Source: JAIRMO01 sp046533115
GTDB taxonomy: Bacteria; Spirochaetota; Spirochaetia; Treponematales; Breznakiellaceae
Direction of reading: 5' to 3'
Length of the DNA: 45,561 nucleotides
NCBI RefSeq assembly: GCF_046533115.1
Contig: NZ_JAJQRC010000021.1
Coordinates: 1 to 45,561, forward strand
Position 1 is the stretch's first letter. Every line of letters starts with the position of its first letter. The notes under the pieces were generated by a model, which worked only from the letters and a program-made list of their open reading frames with translations, did not search any database and had not been told where the DNA came from. The translations under genes and the position numbers were made by a program. Shown here piece after piece: positions 32,170 to 40,206 of this stretch.

Positions 32170-34491
32170 ATGATATGCGAAAGAGACGGACCTTACATGG
32201 GTAATTGGATTGGAATCTGCCGGGGAGAACTTAACCGCTGGCTCCCCGATGCCGAAGACATAGACGAGGTAAACCTTCGTAATCAAGGGAAGGTGCGGGT
32301 CCAGCAGCGGTCCATCCTGCTCAGAAAGGAATTCACCATCCCGCGGGCGCTTAAAAACGGGCTGCTTCGGATCTGCGGTTTGGGGTTTTACCGGTTTTGG
32401 ATTAACGGAAAGCCGGGGGATGACCGGGTTCTTGCGCCGATTAAGTCGGATTACTTTAAAAAAGTCCTCTATGATGTCTACGACCTCTCCCCCCTCCTGG
32501 GGGAGGGCCCCAATATCTGCGCGGTGGAACTGGGGAACGGCTGGTTTTGCCCCCAGGAGAAATGGTGGGGCTGGCGCATGAGCTGGTATGGCTCGCCCCG
32601 GCTGCTGTTTGACTTGGAGATTACCCTAACCGACGGAACGAAACTGGGCATCGGCGCCGATGAAACCTGGAAGTTACGGGAAGGTCCGGTACTGTTCAAC
32701 TGTCTCTATGATGGTGAAACCTATGACGCCAACGAGGAACCCCTGGGCTGGACCGAAGCCGGCTATGATGACGCCCTCTGGCAGCATGCGGCCCTGGTTG
32801 AAGCCCCGACGGAAAACCTCGTCGAAAATAAAACGCCCCCCATACGGGTCACCGGGGTCCTGGAGCCGATCAATATTTTCCGGCTTGATGAGCTCCGGCA
32901 GGTTTACGATTTTGGCGAGAACTGGGCCGCCCGGCCTGAGATAACGGTCCGGGGGAAGCGGGGGCAGAAAATCCTCCTCAATTTTGCCGAATATATCCAT
33001 GATGACCTGACGCTGGACCGGCGGACCAACGATGACGCGGTGGTGGAGGACACCTATATACTCCGGGGCGGCGATTGGGAAACCTGGGAGCCCGCTTTTG
33101 TCTGGCACGGCTACCGCTACCTGCTGATCACCCGTTCCCACGCCGATATTACGGTCCTTGAGGTCAAAAGCAAAAAGCTCCATTCGGATCTGACCCCCAC
33201 CGGGCAATTTTACTGTTCCAACCCACGGCTCCAGGCATTGCATGAGATTATCCTGCGGACCCAGCTTTCGTGCCTTATGGGCATTCCCATTGACTGCCCC
33301 CAGCGGGACGAGCGCCTCCCCTGGCTGGGGGATGCCCATGTTACCGCGGAAACCGGTATGTATAATTTCGATATGCGGGAATTTTACCACAACTGGCTCC
33401 AGGACATCAGGCTCGGTCAGCACCGCCGTGACGGCTGGTATCAGCACATCGCCCCCTGGCCTTACTTCCAGCAGCGCATGGCATTTTTCAAAGAGACCAC
33501 CGCTGATTGGTCGGCGGCCCTTCCGATCATCGCGGACCAGGGGTATCGTTTTTATGGCGATCCTTCATTTATAACCGATAACTACGATTCCCTGAAACGT
33601 TACCTCGATTACTGCGAAAAGACCCTGGATGGGGATTTCCTCTTTGCAAGTTTTGGTGACTGGAAATCTCCGGATATAGAAAAAGACGGCGAGGTCCCTC
33701 CCTATGTGGGGGCGCTTTTCTTCCATAAAAATCTGCTCATCGCCGCCTCTTTTGCCGAATTTCTGGGGAAGGCCGATGACGCCCGCCATTACACGGAAAC
33801 CGCGGCGGCGTTAAAAAAGCGGCTCCTCGAAAAATACTACGATACCGCCGCCGGAATTTTCGGCGACGGCACCCAATTTTCCCTGGCCATGGCGATCCTC
33901 TCCGGTGTCATCCCGGATATCCCCCAGGCCATCGACGCCTTGGTCCGGGCCATCGACGCTGCCGGGGGCCATCTGCGGGGCGGTATCTTCGGCGCCAAGA
34001 TGATCCCCGAGGTATTGCACCGCTGCGGCCGTCCGGATGTGGCCTACCGCCTGTTGACCGCCGAAGGGTATCCGGGTTTTTTCGATTTAATTTCCCGGGG
34101 CCGGACCACCTTACCCGAGCTTTGGGACGGAGGGGGCAGCGGCAATCACGGTATGTTTGGCGGTGTTGACGTAATCCTCTATCGGATGATAGGGGGGCTT
34201 AGTATAGACCATAGCCGGAAGATCCCCCTCCGGGTCCAGCCCTGGTTCCCCCCGGGAATGGAAGAGGCCCGCTGCTCCCTGGATACCTCCGGCGGCAGGA
34301 TATCCTGCGGCTGGAGGCGTCAGGGGGCGGAGGTAGCCCTTGTTCTGGAAATACCCCCGGGAACGGAGGCGGAATTTATCCCCCCGGCCGGGGAAGAAAC
34401 CGCCCCGGCCATACTATCGGGTGGGGTATACCGGTATCGCTTTAAGGATGGGCCGGTTTCAAAAAAAACCGCCGGAGGAACGAATGGATAA
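32170..34491 (+). CDS. Alpha-L-rhamnosidase, GH78 family
   Basis: Removes terminal alpha-L-rhamnose by inversion. 773 residues: beta-rich N-terminal domains (about 40-335), an (alpha/alpha)6 catalytic barrel (about 345-690) and a C-terminal beta-sandwich. The acid site is D375-CPQRDE381R-LPW385, with the same spacing as D630/E636/W640 of the Streptomyces enzyme. The base is probably E650 (TTLPELW). No signal peptide, so it works in the cytoplasm on imported rhamnosides. A G-rich ribosome site lies close to the ATG at 32170; 32197 is an alternative start. Confidence 0.9.
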   Translation: MICERDGPYMGNWIGICRGELNRWLPDAEDIDEVNLRNQGKVRVQQRSILLRKEFTIPRALKNGLLRICGLGFYRFWINGKPGDDRVLAPIKSDYFKKVLYDVYDLSPLLGEGPNICAVELGNGWFCPQEKWWGWRMSWYGSPRLLFDLEITLTDGTKLGIGADETWKLREGPVLFNCLYDGETYDANEEPLGWTEAGYDDALWQHAALVEAPTENLVENKTPPIRVTGVLEPINIFRLDELRQVYDFGENWAARPEITVRGKRGQKILLNFAEYIHDDLTLDRRTNDDAVVEDTYILRGGDWETWEPAFVWHGYRYLLITRSHADITVLEVKSKKLHSDLTPTGQFYCSNPRLQALHEIILRTQLSCLMGIPIDCPQRDERLPWLGDAHVTAETGMYNFDMREFYHNWLQDIRLGQHRRDGWYQHIAPWPYFQQRMAFFKETTADWSAALPIIADQGYRFYGDPSFITDNYDSLKRYLDYCEKTLDGDFLFASFGDWKSPDIEKDGEVPPYVGALFFHKNLLIAASFAEFLGKADDARHYTETAAALKKRLLEKYYDTAAGIFGDGTQFSLAMAILSGVIPDIPQAIDALVRAIDAAGGHLRGGIFGAKMIPEVLHRCGRPDVAYRLLTAEGYPGFFDLISRGRTTLPELWDGGGSGNHGMFGGVDVILYRMIGGLSIDHSRKIPLRVQPWFPPGMEEARCSLDTSGGRISCGWRRQGAEVALVLEIPPGTEAEFIPPAGEETAPAILSGGVYRYRFKDGPVSKKTAGGTNG

Positions 34492-35704
34492 CCTCGCTGA
34501 AATCGGAAAACCCTATGCCGGCTGGAAAGCCGGGGAGCTTGACATTCACCATATCTATACCGGCCGGGGGGAATCATCCTTTCTCATCTTTCCCGACGGA
34601 ACTTCCATGTTGATTGATGCGGGGGACTATGATCCTCCGACACCGGAGCCCTTCAATTTTAAGGATCTCAAGATGTGCGATCCCCTGCCTGATCCCTCCC
34701 GGCGGGCAGGGGAGTGGATCGCCCGCTATGTCCGGCGGGTTAATCCGGCCAAGGATGCAGTGGATTACCTCGTGGTCTCCCATTTCCATAGCGATCATGT
34801 GGGTGACGCCGCCGGCAATGCCCGCCGTACCCACGGGCGGGACCCTGACTATGTTTTGAGCGGCATCCCCGAGGCAGGGGAATACCTCCGGTTCAAGATC
34901 GCGGTGGATCGGGGCTGGCCTGACTATAATTATCCCAAGGAATTTGGGGACATTGACCACTGTGCCGACAATTACCGGGCCTTTCTGGCATGGAAAATGA
35001 GATCCGAAGGGCTCAAGCCGGAACCCATTGCGGTAGGCGGCGAAACCCAATTTGTGTTACGGAAAGATCCGGCGCCCTATGCCGGGTTATTTGAGGTGCG
35101 TACCCTGGCGGCCAACGGCAGGATATGGACCGGGCAGGGGGAAAAAACCATCGATTACTATGAACTTAACGCCCGTAATAAAACCGATGACCTTAACGAA
35201 AATATAAACAGCATTGGTCTGCGGATATCCTACGGTCCCTTCCGGTACTATACCGCGGGGGATTTTAACGAAACCCTGCTGGATTCCCGGGGAAAGGCGG
35301 TCAACCTTGAGGGGAAAATAGCCGAGGCCTGCGGACCGGTCCAGGTATGTAAGGCGAACCATCATGCCTATTTGGATACCATGTCCGAAGAATTCGTGGG
35401 GATTATCCGGGCCCGGGCATACATCATCCCGGTTTGGGATTATCTCCACATCCAGCCCAGTACCATGACGAATATGGCCTCCCGCCGCCTTTACCCCGGG
35501 GAACGGACGATTTTTCCCACCGCGTTCCCCGATGTCGTCCGGGAAGCCTATAAAGATGAACCCTGGATGTCCTCGATTTGTAAAGATACCGGTCATGTGG
35601 TGGTAAAAGTTTTTGACCACGGCCGCCAGTTTAGGGTCTATATCCTATCGGCCCAGGATGAATCCGCAGCAGTAGTAAGTTTTTTCCCCTACCGCACCGG
35701 CTAG
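34484..35704 (+). CDS. Metallo-beta-lactamase-fold hydrolase
   Basis: 406 residues from the ATG at 34484 (GGAGG 5 nt upstream), overlapping the rhamnosidase end by 8 bases. The metal motif is HFHSDH at 100-105. TAGDFNET supplies a bridging Asp and KANHHAYLD a further His. The N-terminal start (HHIYTGRGESSFLIFPDGTSMLIDAGD) resembles ComEC-type and other stand-alone MBL hydrolases. No signal peptide. The substrate may be a lactone, ester or phosphodiester. The coupling to a GH78 enzyme suggests it removes a modification or opens a lactone. Confidence 0.8.
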   Translation: MDNLAEIGKPYAGWKAGELDIHHIYTGRGESSFLIFPDGTSMLIDAGDYDPPTPEPFNFKDLKMCDPLPDPSRRAGEWIARYVRRVNPAKDAVDYLVVSHFHSDHVGDAAGNARRTHGRDPDYVLSGIPEAGEYLRFKIAVDRGWPDYNYPKEFGDIDHCADNYRAFLAWKMRSEGLKPEPIAVGGETQFVLRKDPAPYAGLFEVRTLAANGRIWTGQGEKTIDYYELNARNKTDDLNENINSIGLRISYGPFRYYTAGDFNETLLDSRGKAVNLEGKIAEACGPVQVCKANHHAYLDTMSEEFVGIIRARAYIIPVWDYLHIQPSTMTNMASRRLYPGERTIFPTAFPDVVREAYKDEPWMSSICKDTGHVVVKVFDHGRQFRVYILSAQDESAAVVSFFPYRTG

Positions 35705-35820
35705 ACCTTGTAAACCCTATCTACATAATTTAAGAAATTCACCACCAAGGCGAAGAAGGGGATGTTGATTTTCGCTTTCTCTCTTCTGTTCGGGTGGTTC
35801 GTGTCTGTTCGTGGTTAAAT
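35701..35820. repeat. Second copy (left part) of the foldback element, fused to TTCGTG repeats
   Basis: Starts CTAGACCTTGTAAACCCTA, like CTAGTATCTTGTAAACACTA at 2082, and continues with AAATTCACCACCAAGGCGAAGAAGG, like the reverse complement of the right arm of the 2080-2305 element. Its right side (35785-35818) is made of TTCGGG/TTCGTG words. As in the first copy, the TAG stop of the preceding gene lies in its first four bases. Confidence 0.65.
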
Positions 35821-35949
35821 CGCTTCGAATATAGCAGATTACTTAGTTAGGACGCATTACGAATTATCCTCCGTCTTGGCATAAAAGACCGGGTAAATTT
35901 AGAGAAATCTCTGAAAAAAATAAGAATGACAGAAAAATCACCAAAAAAA

Positions 35950-36001
35950 TAATGAAAAGTACCCTTACTATATTGACATATATCCGGGATGATGATATAA
36001 T
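35950..36001 (+). promoter_or_regulatory. Consensus promoter and operator of the ABC operon
   Basis: Perfect TTGACA (35973-35978), a 17-bp spacer and TATAAT (35996-36001). The palindrome CTATAT-TGAC-ATATAT (35968-35983) covers the -35 box and is shared with the rhamnosidase promoter. So strong a promoter with an operator over its -35 region fits repressor control. AT-rich sequence lies upstream; nothing else is seen in 35821-35949. Confidence 0.85.
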
Positions 36002-36060
36002 AACCGTGAGTTAATTAAACTTATATTCCAAATAAAACGGATTATGGTGAGGAGGAGAGG

Positions 36061-37365
36061 ATGAAATCAAGGATTAAGCAGTGGGGGGCCTTATTTTTGG
36101 CCATGGTAGTACTGTTCACCCTGGCCGGATGTAATAAGGCAAAAACGGACGCGGCGGCCGGCGGCGATACCCAAACCCTGGAGGCGGCCCTGTTTTTAGG
36201 GGGATATGCGGGATTCTGGGAGTATTATATTCCCAAATTTGAGGCGGAAAATCCCGGCGTAACGGTTAAATACGAACTGAGCAATACCATTGACGAGGTA
36301 CTGCGGCCCCGGATGATGACCGATGACGTACCCGATTTTGTGGCAACAAACCTGACGACCGTCTTTGATCCCCGGATTCTGGCCCGGGACGGTCTGGTTT
36401 TGGATATGAGCTCCTTCCTTACCGAGACCAGGATTAACGGCACCTCCCTGGAGGACCACCTTATTGAGGGGATGCTTGACCTGGGTACGATTAACGGTAA
36501 AAAATATCTGCTTCCCCAGAACCTCTCCATGAATGGCCTGTTCTACAACAAAAAACTGATCCGCGAACTGGGGGTCAGTCTGCCTGAAACCTATGACGAC
36601 TTCCTGGCCATCGGCGAAAAACTCGCCGCCGCCAAGATGGACGGGGTGTATCTTTTTACCTATTCGGGGATCGATGTCAGTTATGTTACCGACTGTATGT
36701 TCAAACCGAGTTGGGGCCCTATCTGGGGTGATATCATCGCCAATAAGAGCGGGATATGGCAGTCTCCCGAGGTAATCAATATTTTTCAGTATTTTAGAAC
36801 CCTGGGGGAACGGCGGTATATCAATCCCTCAAACCTGGGGATCGATTATCTCCAGACCCAGGGCGATTTTTTAACCGGCAAGGCCCTCTTCCATGCCAAT
36901 GGGGACTGGCTTGAAAATGAAATGGCCGATACCCAACAGGTTAATTTTGAATGGGGCTTTATCCCTTCCCTGTCGCTGAAAAAGGGAGATCTCCGGTATT
37001 TAAGTGTCAGCAATGAGGTTATGTTCATTACTGCCAAAGCGAAAAACCCGGAACTGGCGAAAAAGTTTCTCACCGGAATTTATACCGATGAAAACGTCAA
37101 GGCCGTGGCGGAGATTACCGGGGCGGTCATCCCGGTCAAAAACGCCCTTGATTTAGTTGCCAATGAGATCAATATTTCTTATCAAGAGATGCTTTTGGGG
37201 CAGAAGGAGACCGGGGCGGTCTCAAAAATTCTGTCCGCTCCCCCGGAACTGGCGCCGGTATTCAATGAGGTGGGCATCCAACTGAATAATGTGATCAGCG
37301 GCAGCGCCACCGCCGAACAGGCCGCAGCGGCAGTGGCGGCAGTGGCAGCGGGGATCAGTTTTTAA
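36061..37365 (+). CDS. ABC transporter sugar-binding lipoprotein (family 1)
   Basis: 434 residues. Lipoprotein signal with lipobox LAGC, Cys24. The mature part has the family-1 solute-binding pattern (PKFEAENPGVTVKYEL, NGLFYNKKLIRELGVSLPETYDDFLAIGEKL). Captures a sugar outside the cytoplasmic membrane and hands it to the two permeases that follow. GAGGAG precedes the ATG; the gene is driven by the promoter at 35973-36001. The C-terminus is Ala-rich. Confidence 0.92.
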   Translation: MKSRIKQWGALFLAMVVLFTLAGCNKAKTDAAAGGDTQTLEAALFLGGYAGFWEYYIPKFEAENPGVTVKYELSNTIDEVLRPRMMTDDVPDFVATNLTTVFDPRILARDGLVLDMSSFLTETRINGTSLEDHLIEGMLDLGTINGKKYLLPQNLSMNGLFYNKKLIRELGVSLPETYDDFLAIGEKLAAAKMDGVYLFTYSGIDVSYVTDCMFKPSWGPIWGDIIANKSGIWQSPEVINIFQYFRTLGERRYINPSNLGIDYLQTQGDFLTGKALFHANGDWLENEMADTQQVNFEWGFIPSLSLKKGDLRYLSVSNEVMFITAKAKNPELAKKFLTGIYTDENVKAVAEITGAVIPVKNALDLVANEINISYQEMLLGQKETGAVSKILSAPPELAPVFNEVGIQLNNVISGSATAEQAAAAVAAVAAGISF

Positions 37366-37371
37366 AGAACC

Positions 37372-37408
37372 GGTTTGAAACCAATCCCCAAACCCATCCG
37401 GTTTGGGG
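37372..37408 (+). other. Hairpins between binding protein and permease
   Basis: GGTTTGAAACC (37372-37382) is followed by a perfect 9-bp stem CCCCAAACC/GGTTTGGGG (37386-37394/37400-37408). No T tract directly follows; six T occur about 15 bases later. It may protect the upstream mRNA or partly attenuate, giving more binding protein than permease. Confidence 0.65.
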
Positions 37409-37440
37409 AAAGTCCGGCCCCTTTTTTATGGGAGAATCTG

Positions 37441-38322
37441 ATGCGGAAATTCCGGCGCGCATTGTTTATATTTTTTATGACTATTCCCGTATTTATCGGA
37501 TACGCATATTTCGGCATCCTGCCGTATATCAAGGGTTTTTACTATAGTTTTTTTAAATGGACCGGCTATACCCAGGTTATGAACTTTGTGGGGCTTGAAA
37601 ATTTTAAGCGCCTGGCGGGGGATACAAACTTTTTCAATGCCCTCTATAATAACGCCGCCATTTTTTTGATTTCTACCCTGGTTACCTTTGTGTTGGCCCT
37701 CTTTTTCGCGGTGGTCATTACCCGATCGCGGTTCACGGAAAGCCTTTTGTACCGGATTACCTATTTTTTCCCCTATGTAATGCCCACCGCGGCCATCGCC
37801 ATTCTCTGGCGTTTTATTTTTAACCCCTCGGTGGGGATCCTCAACGGACTGCTTACGCTGCTGAAATTAGACTTCTGGACCCATGCCTGGCTTGGGGAAA
37901 AGGCTACGGTCTTGGGAGCGGTAACCGCCCCCATTATCTGGGGTTCTTTGGGGTTTTTTATGGTCCTTTTTATATCGGGAATTCAGGGTATCCCTGCCAC
38001 CCTCTACGAGGCCGCCCAGATCGACGGGGCCGGGGAATTCCAGCAGTTCACCCGGATCACCTTTCCCCTGCTGTGGGAAATCATGCGGACCATGATTGTC
38101 TTTTTTATCAGCGGTTCCATCGCTTGTTTTGCCCTGGTCCGGGTAATGGCGGGCCTTACCAACCCCGCTGCCGAAGTCCTGGGAACCTATATGTACAAAC
38201 ACGCCTTCCAGTACACCGATTTCGGTTATGGTACCGCCGTCGGGGTATTTATTTTTATACTTACCTTGGCTTTGGCCTTGATCATGCGAAGGCTTACCCG
38301 GAAAGAGCTCGTTGAATACTGA
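37441..38322 (+). CDS. ABC sugar transporter permease (MalF/UgpA type)
   Basis: 293 residues from the ATG at 37441 (GGGAG about 7 nt upstream); the frame is open to a TTG at 37375, but that part encodes the intergenic hairpin. Six membrane segments. The EAA loop reads YEAAQIDGAGEFQQFTRITFPLL, the contact site for an ATPase. The ATPase is not encoded here. Confidence 0.92.
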   Translation: MRKFRRALFIFFMTIPVFIGYAYFGILPYIKGFYYSFFKWTGYTQVMNFVGLENFKRLAGDTNFFNALYNNAAIFLISTLVTFVLALFFAVVITRSRFTESLLYRITYFFPYVMPTAAIAILWRFIFNPSVGILNGLLTLLKLDFWTHAWLGEKATVLGAVTAPIIWGSLGFFMVLFISGIQGIPATLYEAAQIDGAGEFQQFTRITFPLLWEIMRTMIVFFISGSIACFALVRVMAGLTNPAAEVLGTYMYKHAFQYTDFGYGTAVGVFIFILTLALALIMRRLTRKELVEY

Positions 38323-38325
38323 GTC

Positions 38326-38366
38326 GGTTTCAATTATGATCCTGATTGGATCGGAATTTTGAAACC
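38326..38366 (+). other. Two-part hairpin between the permease genes
   Basis: Outer arms GGTTTCAA/TTGAAACC (38326-38333/38359-38366) and inner arms GATCC/GGATC (38338-38342/38348-38352). It starts 3 bases after the upstream stop codon. Same GGTTTCAAA-type arms as the other junctions of this operon. Confidence 0.65.
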
Positions 38367-38383
38367 TACATAAGGAATTTTGA

Positions 38384-39247
38384 ATGTATGGTAAAAGATC
38401 GCCCTTTCGTGTAAGTCCGGCCCGCTTGGCCGCCCCCATACTGCTCCGTATTCCCCTGCTCATCTATTTTCTCATGGTTGCTTTTCCCCTGGTTTGGATG
38501 GTGTACTCTTCCTTAAAAACCAGCGTGGAATTCCGGGCCAATCCGGTTGCCCTTCCCCAAGGATTTTATTACCTGAACTATCAAACCGCCTGGGAAAACG
38601 GCAATATCGGCAGATATTTCCTCAATACCATTTTTGTGGACACCATTACTCTGGGGCTTCTGATGTTTTTTACCGCCACCACCTCCTATGTCTTGGCCCG
38701 CTTCCGTTTTTGGGGAGGCCGGTTCCTGGAAACGATCTATATGGGTTCCCTCCTGCTGCCGGGGATTGTGGCGCTGATCCCCATTTTTTTGCAGATCCGT
38801 TCTTTGGGGCTTATCAATACCTATCTGGGGCTTATTATCATGCTGGTAGTTAGTTCCCTGCCCTTTTCAATTTTTTTGATGCTGGGTTTTTTTCGAACCA
38901 TCCCCCGGGACTTTGAAGAAGCGGCCTACATTGACGGTTGTTCCTATTTCAGAGCCTTTGCTCAGATCATGCTACCCATGGCAAAAATCGGGCTGGTAAC
39001 CGTGTTGATCTTTAACTTTATCAATGTGTGGAGTGATTATTCCCTGTCCCTGGTATTGATTTCCGATTCCGCCAAGCGGACCATACAGTTGGGGCTTGCC
39101 TTCCTGGTTGAGGTGCCCAAGGTCAGAACCGATATGGGGGCGCTTTTTGCGGGCCTTACCATGGTAACCATACCGATTATGGCAATATATATCATTTTCC
39201 AGAATAAAATCGTAGAAAGCCTCACCGCAGGCGGTCTTAAAATATAG
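38384..39247 (+). CDS. ABC sugar transporter permease (MalG/UgpE type)
   Basis: 287 residues, six membrane segments. The EAA loop reads FEEAAYIDGCSYFRAFAQIMLPMAKIG. Partner of the preceding permease. AAGGAA lies 6 nt before the ATG. With the binding protein it forms a CUT1-type importer; an MsmK/UgpC-like ATPase from elsewhere would be needed. Confidence 0.92.
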   Translation: MYGKRSPFRVSPARLAAPILLRIPLLIYFLMVAFPLVWMVYSSLKTSVEFRANPVALPQGFYYLNYQTAWENGNIGRYFLNTIFVDTITLGLLMFFTATTSYVLARFRFWGGRFLETIYMGSLLLPGIVALIPIFLQIRSLGLINTYLGLIIMLVVSSLPFSIFLMLGFFRTIPRDFEEAAYIDGCSYFRAFAQIMLPMAKIGLVTVLIFNFINVWSDYSLSLVLISDSAKRTIQLGLAFLVEVPKVRTDMGALFAGLTMVTIPIMAIYIIFQNKIVESLTAGGLKI

Positions 39248-39256
39248 TTTAAGCCG

Positions 39257-39295
39257 TTCCCAAAACCAACGGGTTTGGGGAAGGGTTCTTTTTTC
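39257..39295 (+). other. Hairpin with T tract after the transporter genes
   Basis: TTCCCAAAACC/GGTTTGGGGAA (39257-39267/39272-39282) is followed by GGGTTCTTTTTT. It could be a partial terminator that lowers expression of the two enzyme genes downstream. Confidence 0.6.
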
Positions 39296-39307
39296 AAGGA
39301 GAAAATT

Positions 39308-40150
39308 ATGAGCTTTCCCAGAACAACAGTCGGCGGCATATCCCTTCCAAGGATAGTGATCGGTTCAAACTGGCTCCTCGGCTACAGTCATACGGGCCAT
39401 GCGGCGGATCTGTTTATCAAGGATATCCATTCCGCGGTGGAGGCTAATATCGCGGTCATCGGCGCCTTTCTGGATCACGGCATCGACGCCATAATGGGCC
39501 CCTTTTCGTCAAGCCCCGAGGCAAAGGACTTGTTATTCCGGGTCCGGGACAAATTGGGGAAAAAGTTGATCCTCATCGATACCCCGGTTATCAACGTGGA
39601 TGATACCGAACAGGCCCGGCGGGAGGCCCGGGAGGTCATAAAAACCAGCGCCGAAATCGGCTCCAGTTTCTGCTTAATTCATCATTACAGCTGCGAACAA
39701 CTGGTCAACAAAAACAAGAAGATCATCGACCGTATCCCCCAGTACCTGGAGATGATTCGGGAATTCGGCATGAAGCCGGGCCTGAGCGCCCACATGCCGG
39801 AGATCGTGGAGTTCTGCGATCTCAATGAATACGATGTGGAGACCTATATCCAGATATTCAACTGCCTTGGGTTTTTGATGCAGGTTGAGGTAGAGTCGGT
39901 GATCCGGATCATCCACGATGCGAAAAAACCGGTGATGACCATAAAACCCATGGCTGCGGGCCGGATCACCCCCTATGTGGGGCTTACCTTTAACTGGAAT
40001 GTCCTGCGGGAAAAGGACCTGATTACCCTGGGCTGCCTGAGCCGCTATGAAGTGGAGGAGGATGTGGAAATCTCCCTGGCGGCCCTGGAAAAGCGGCTGC
40101 CCGAGCTGGAAGGCCGCAGCAGTCCCGCAAAACAGAGCATTATTCGCTAA
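39308..40150 (+). CDS. Uncharacterised TIM-barrel, aldo-keto-reductase-like protein
   Basis: 280 residues from the ATG at 39308 (AAGGAG upstream). The start LPRIVIGSNWLLGYSHTGHAADLF and the closing part KPMAAGRITPYVGLTF...VEEDVEISLAAL are arranged like the ends of an aldo-keto reductase barrel. The Tyr-Lys-His catalytic set and the usual NADP motif are not obvious. HHYS (near 119-122) and DHG (near 54-56) could bind metal or substrate. I cannot name a function. Linked to the ABC transporter and the amidohydrolase. Confidence 0.65.
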   Translation: MSFPRTTVGGISLPRIVIGSNWLLGYSHTGHAADLFIKDIHSAVEANIAVIGAFLDHGIDAIMGPFSSSPEAKDLLFRVRDKLGKKLILIDTPVINVDDTEQARREAREVIKTSAEIGSSFCLIHHYSCEQLVNKNKKIIDRIPQYLEMIREFGMKPGLSAHMPEIVEFCDLNEYDVETYIQIFNCLGFLMQVEVESVIRIIHDAKKPVMTIKPMAAGRITPYVGLTFNWNVLREKDLITLGCLSRYEVEEDVEISLAALEKRLPELEGRSSPAKQSIIR

Positions 40151-40160
40151 CAATATGAGC

Positions 40161-40187
40161 CGGTTCCAAAACCCACGCTTTGAACCG
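40161..40187 (+). other. Hairpin before the amidohydrolase gene
   Basis: CGGTTCCAAA/TTTGAACCG (40161-40170/40179-40187) with one bulged C. Same arm type as the hairpins at 37372, 38326 and 39257. No T tract. Confidence 0.55.
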
Positions 40188-40206
40188 CCGCATGATAAAG
40201 GGGAGT

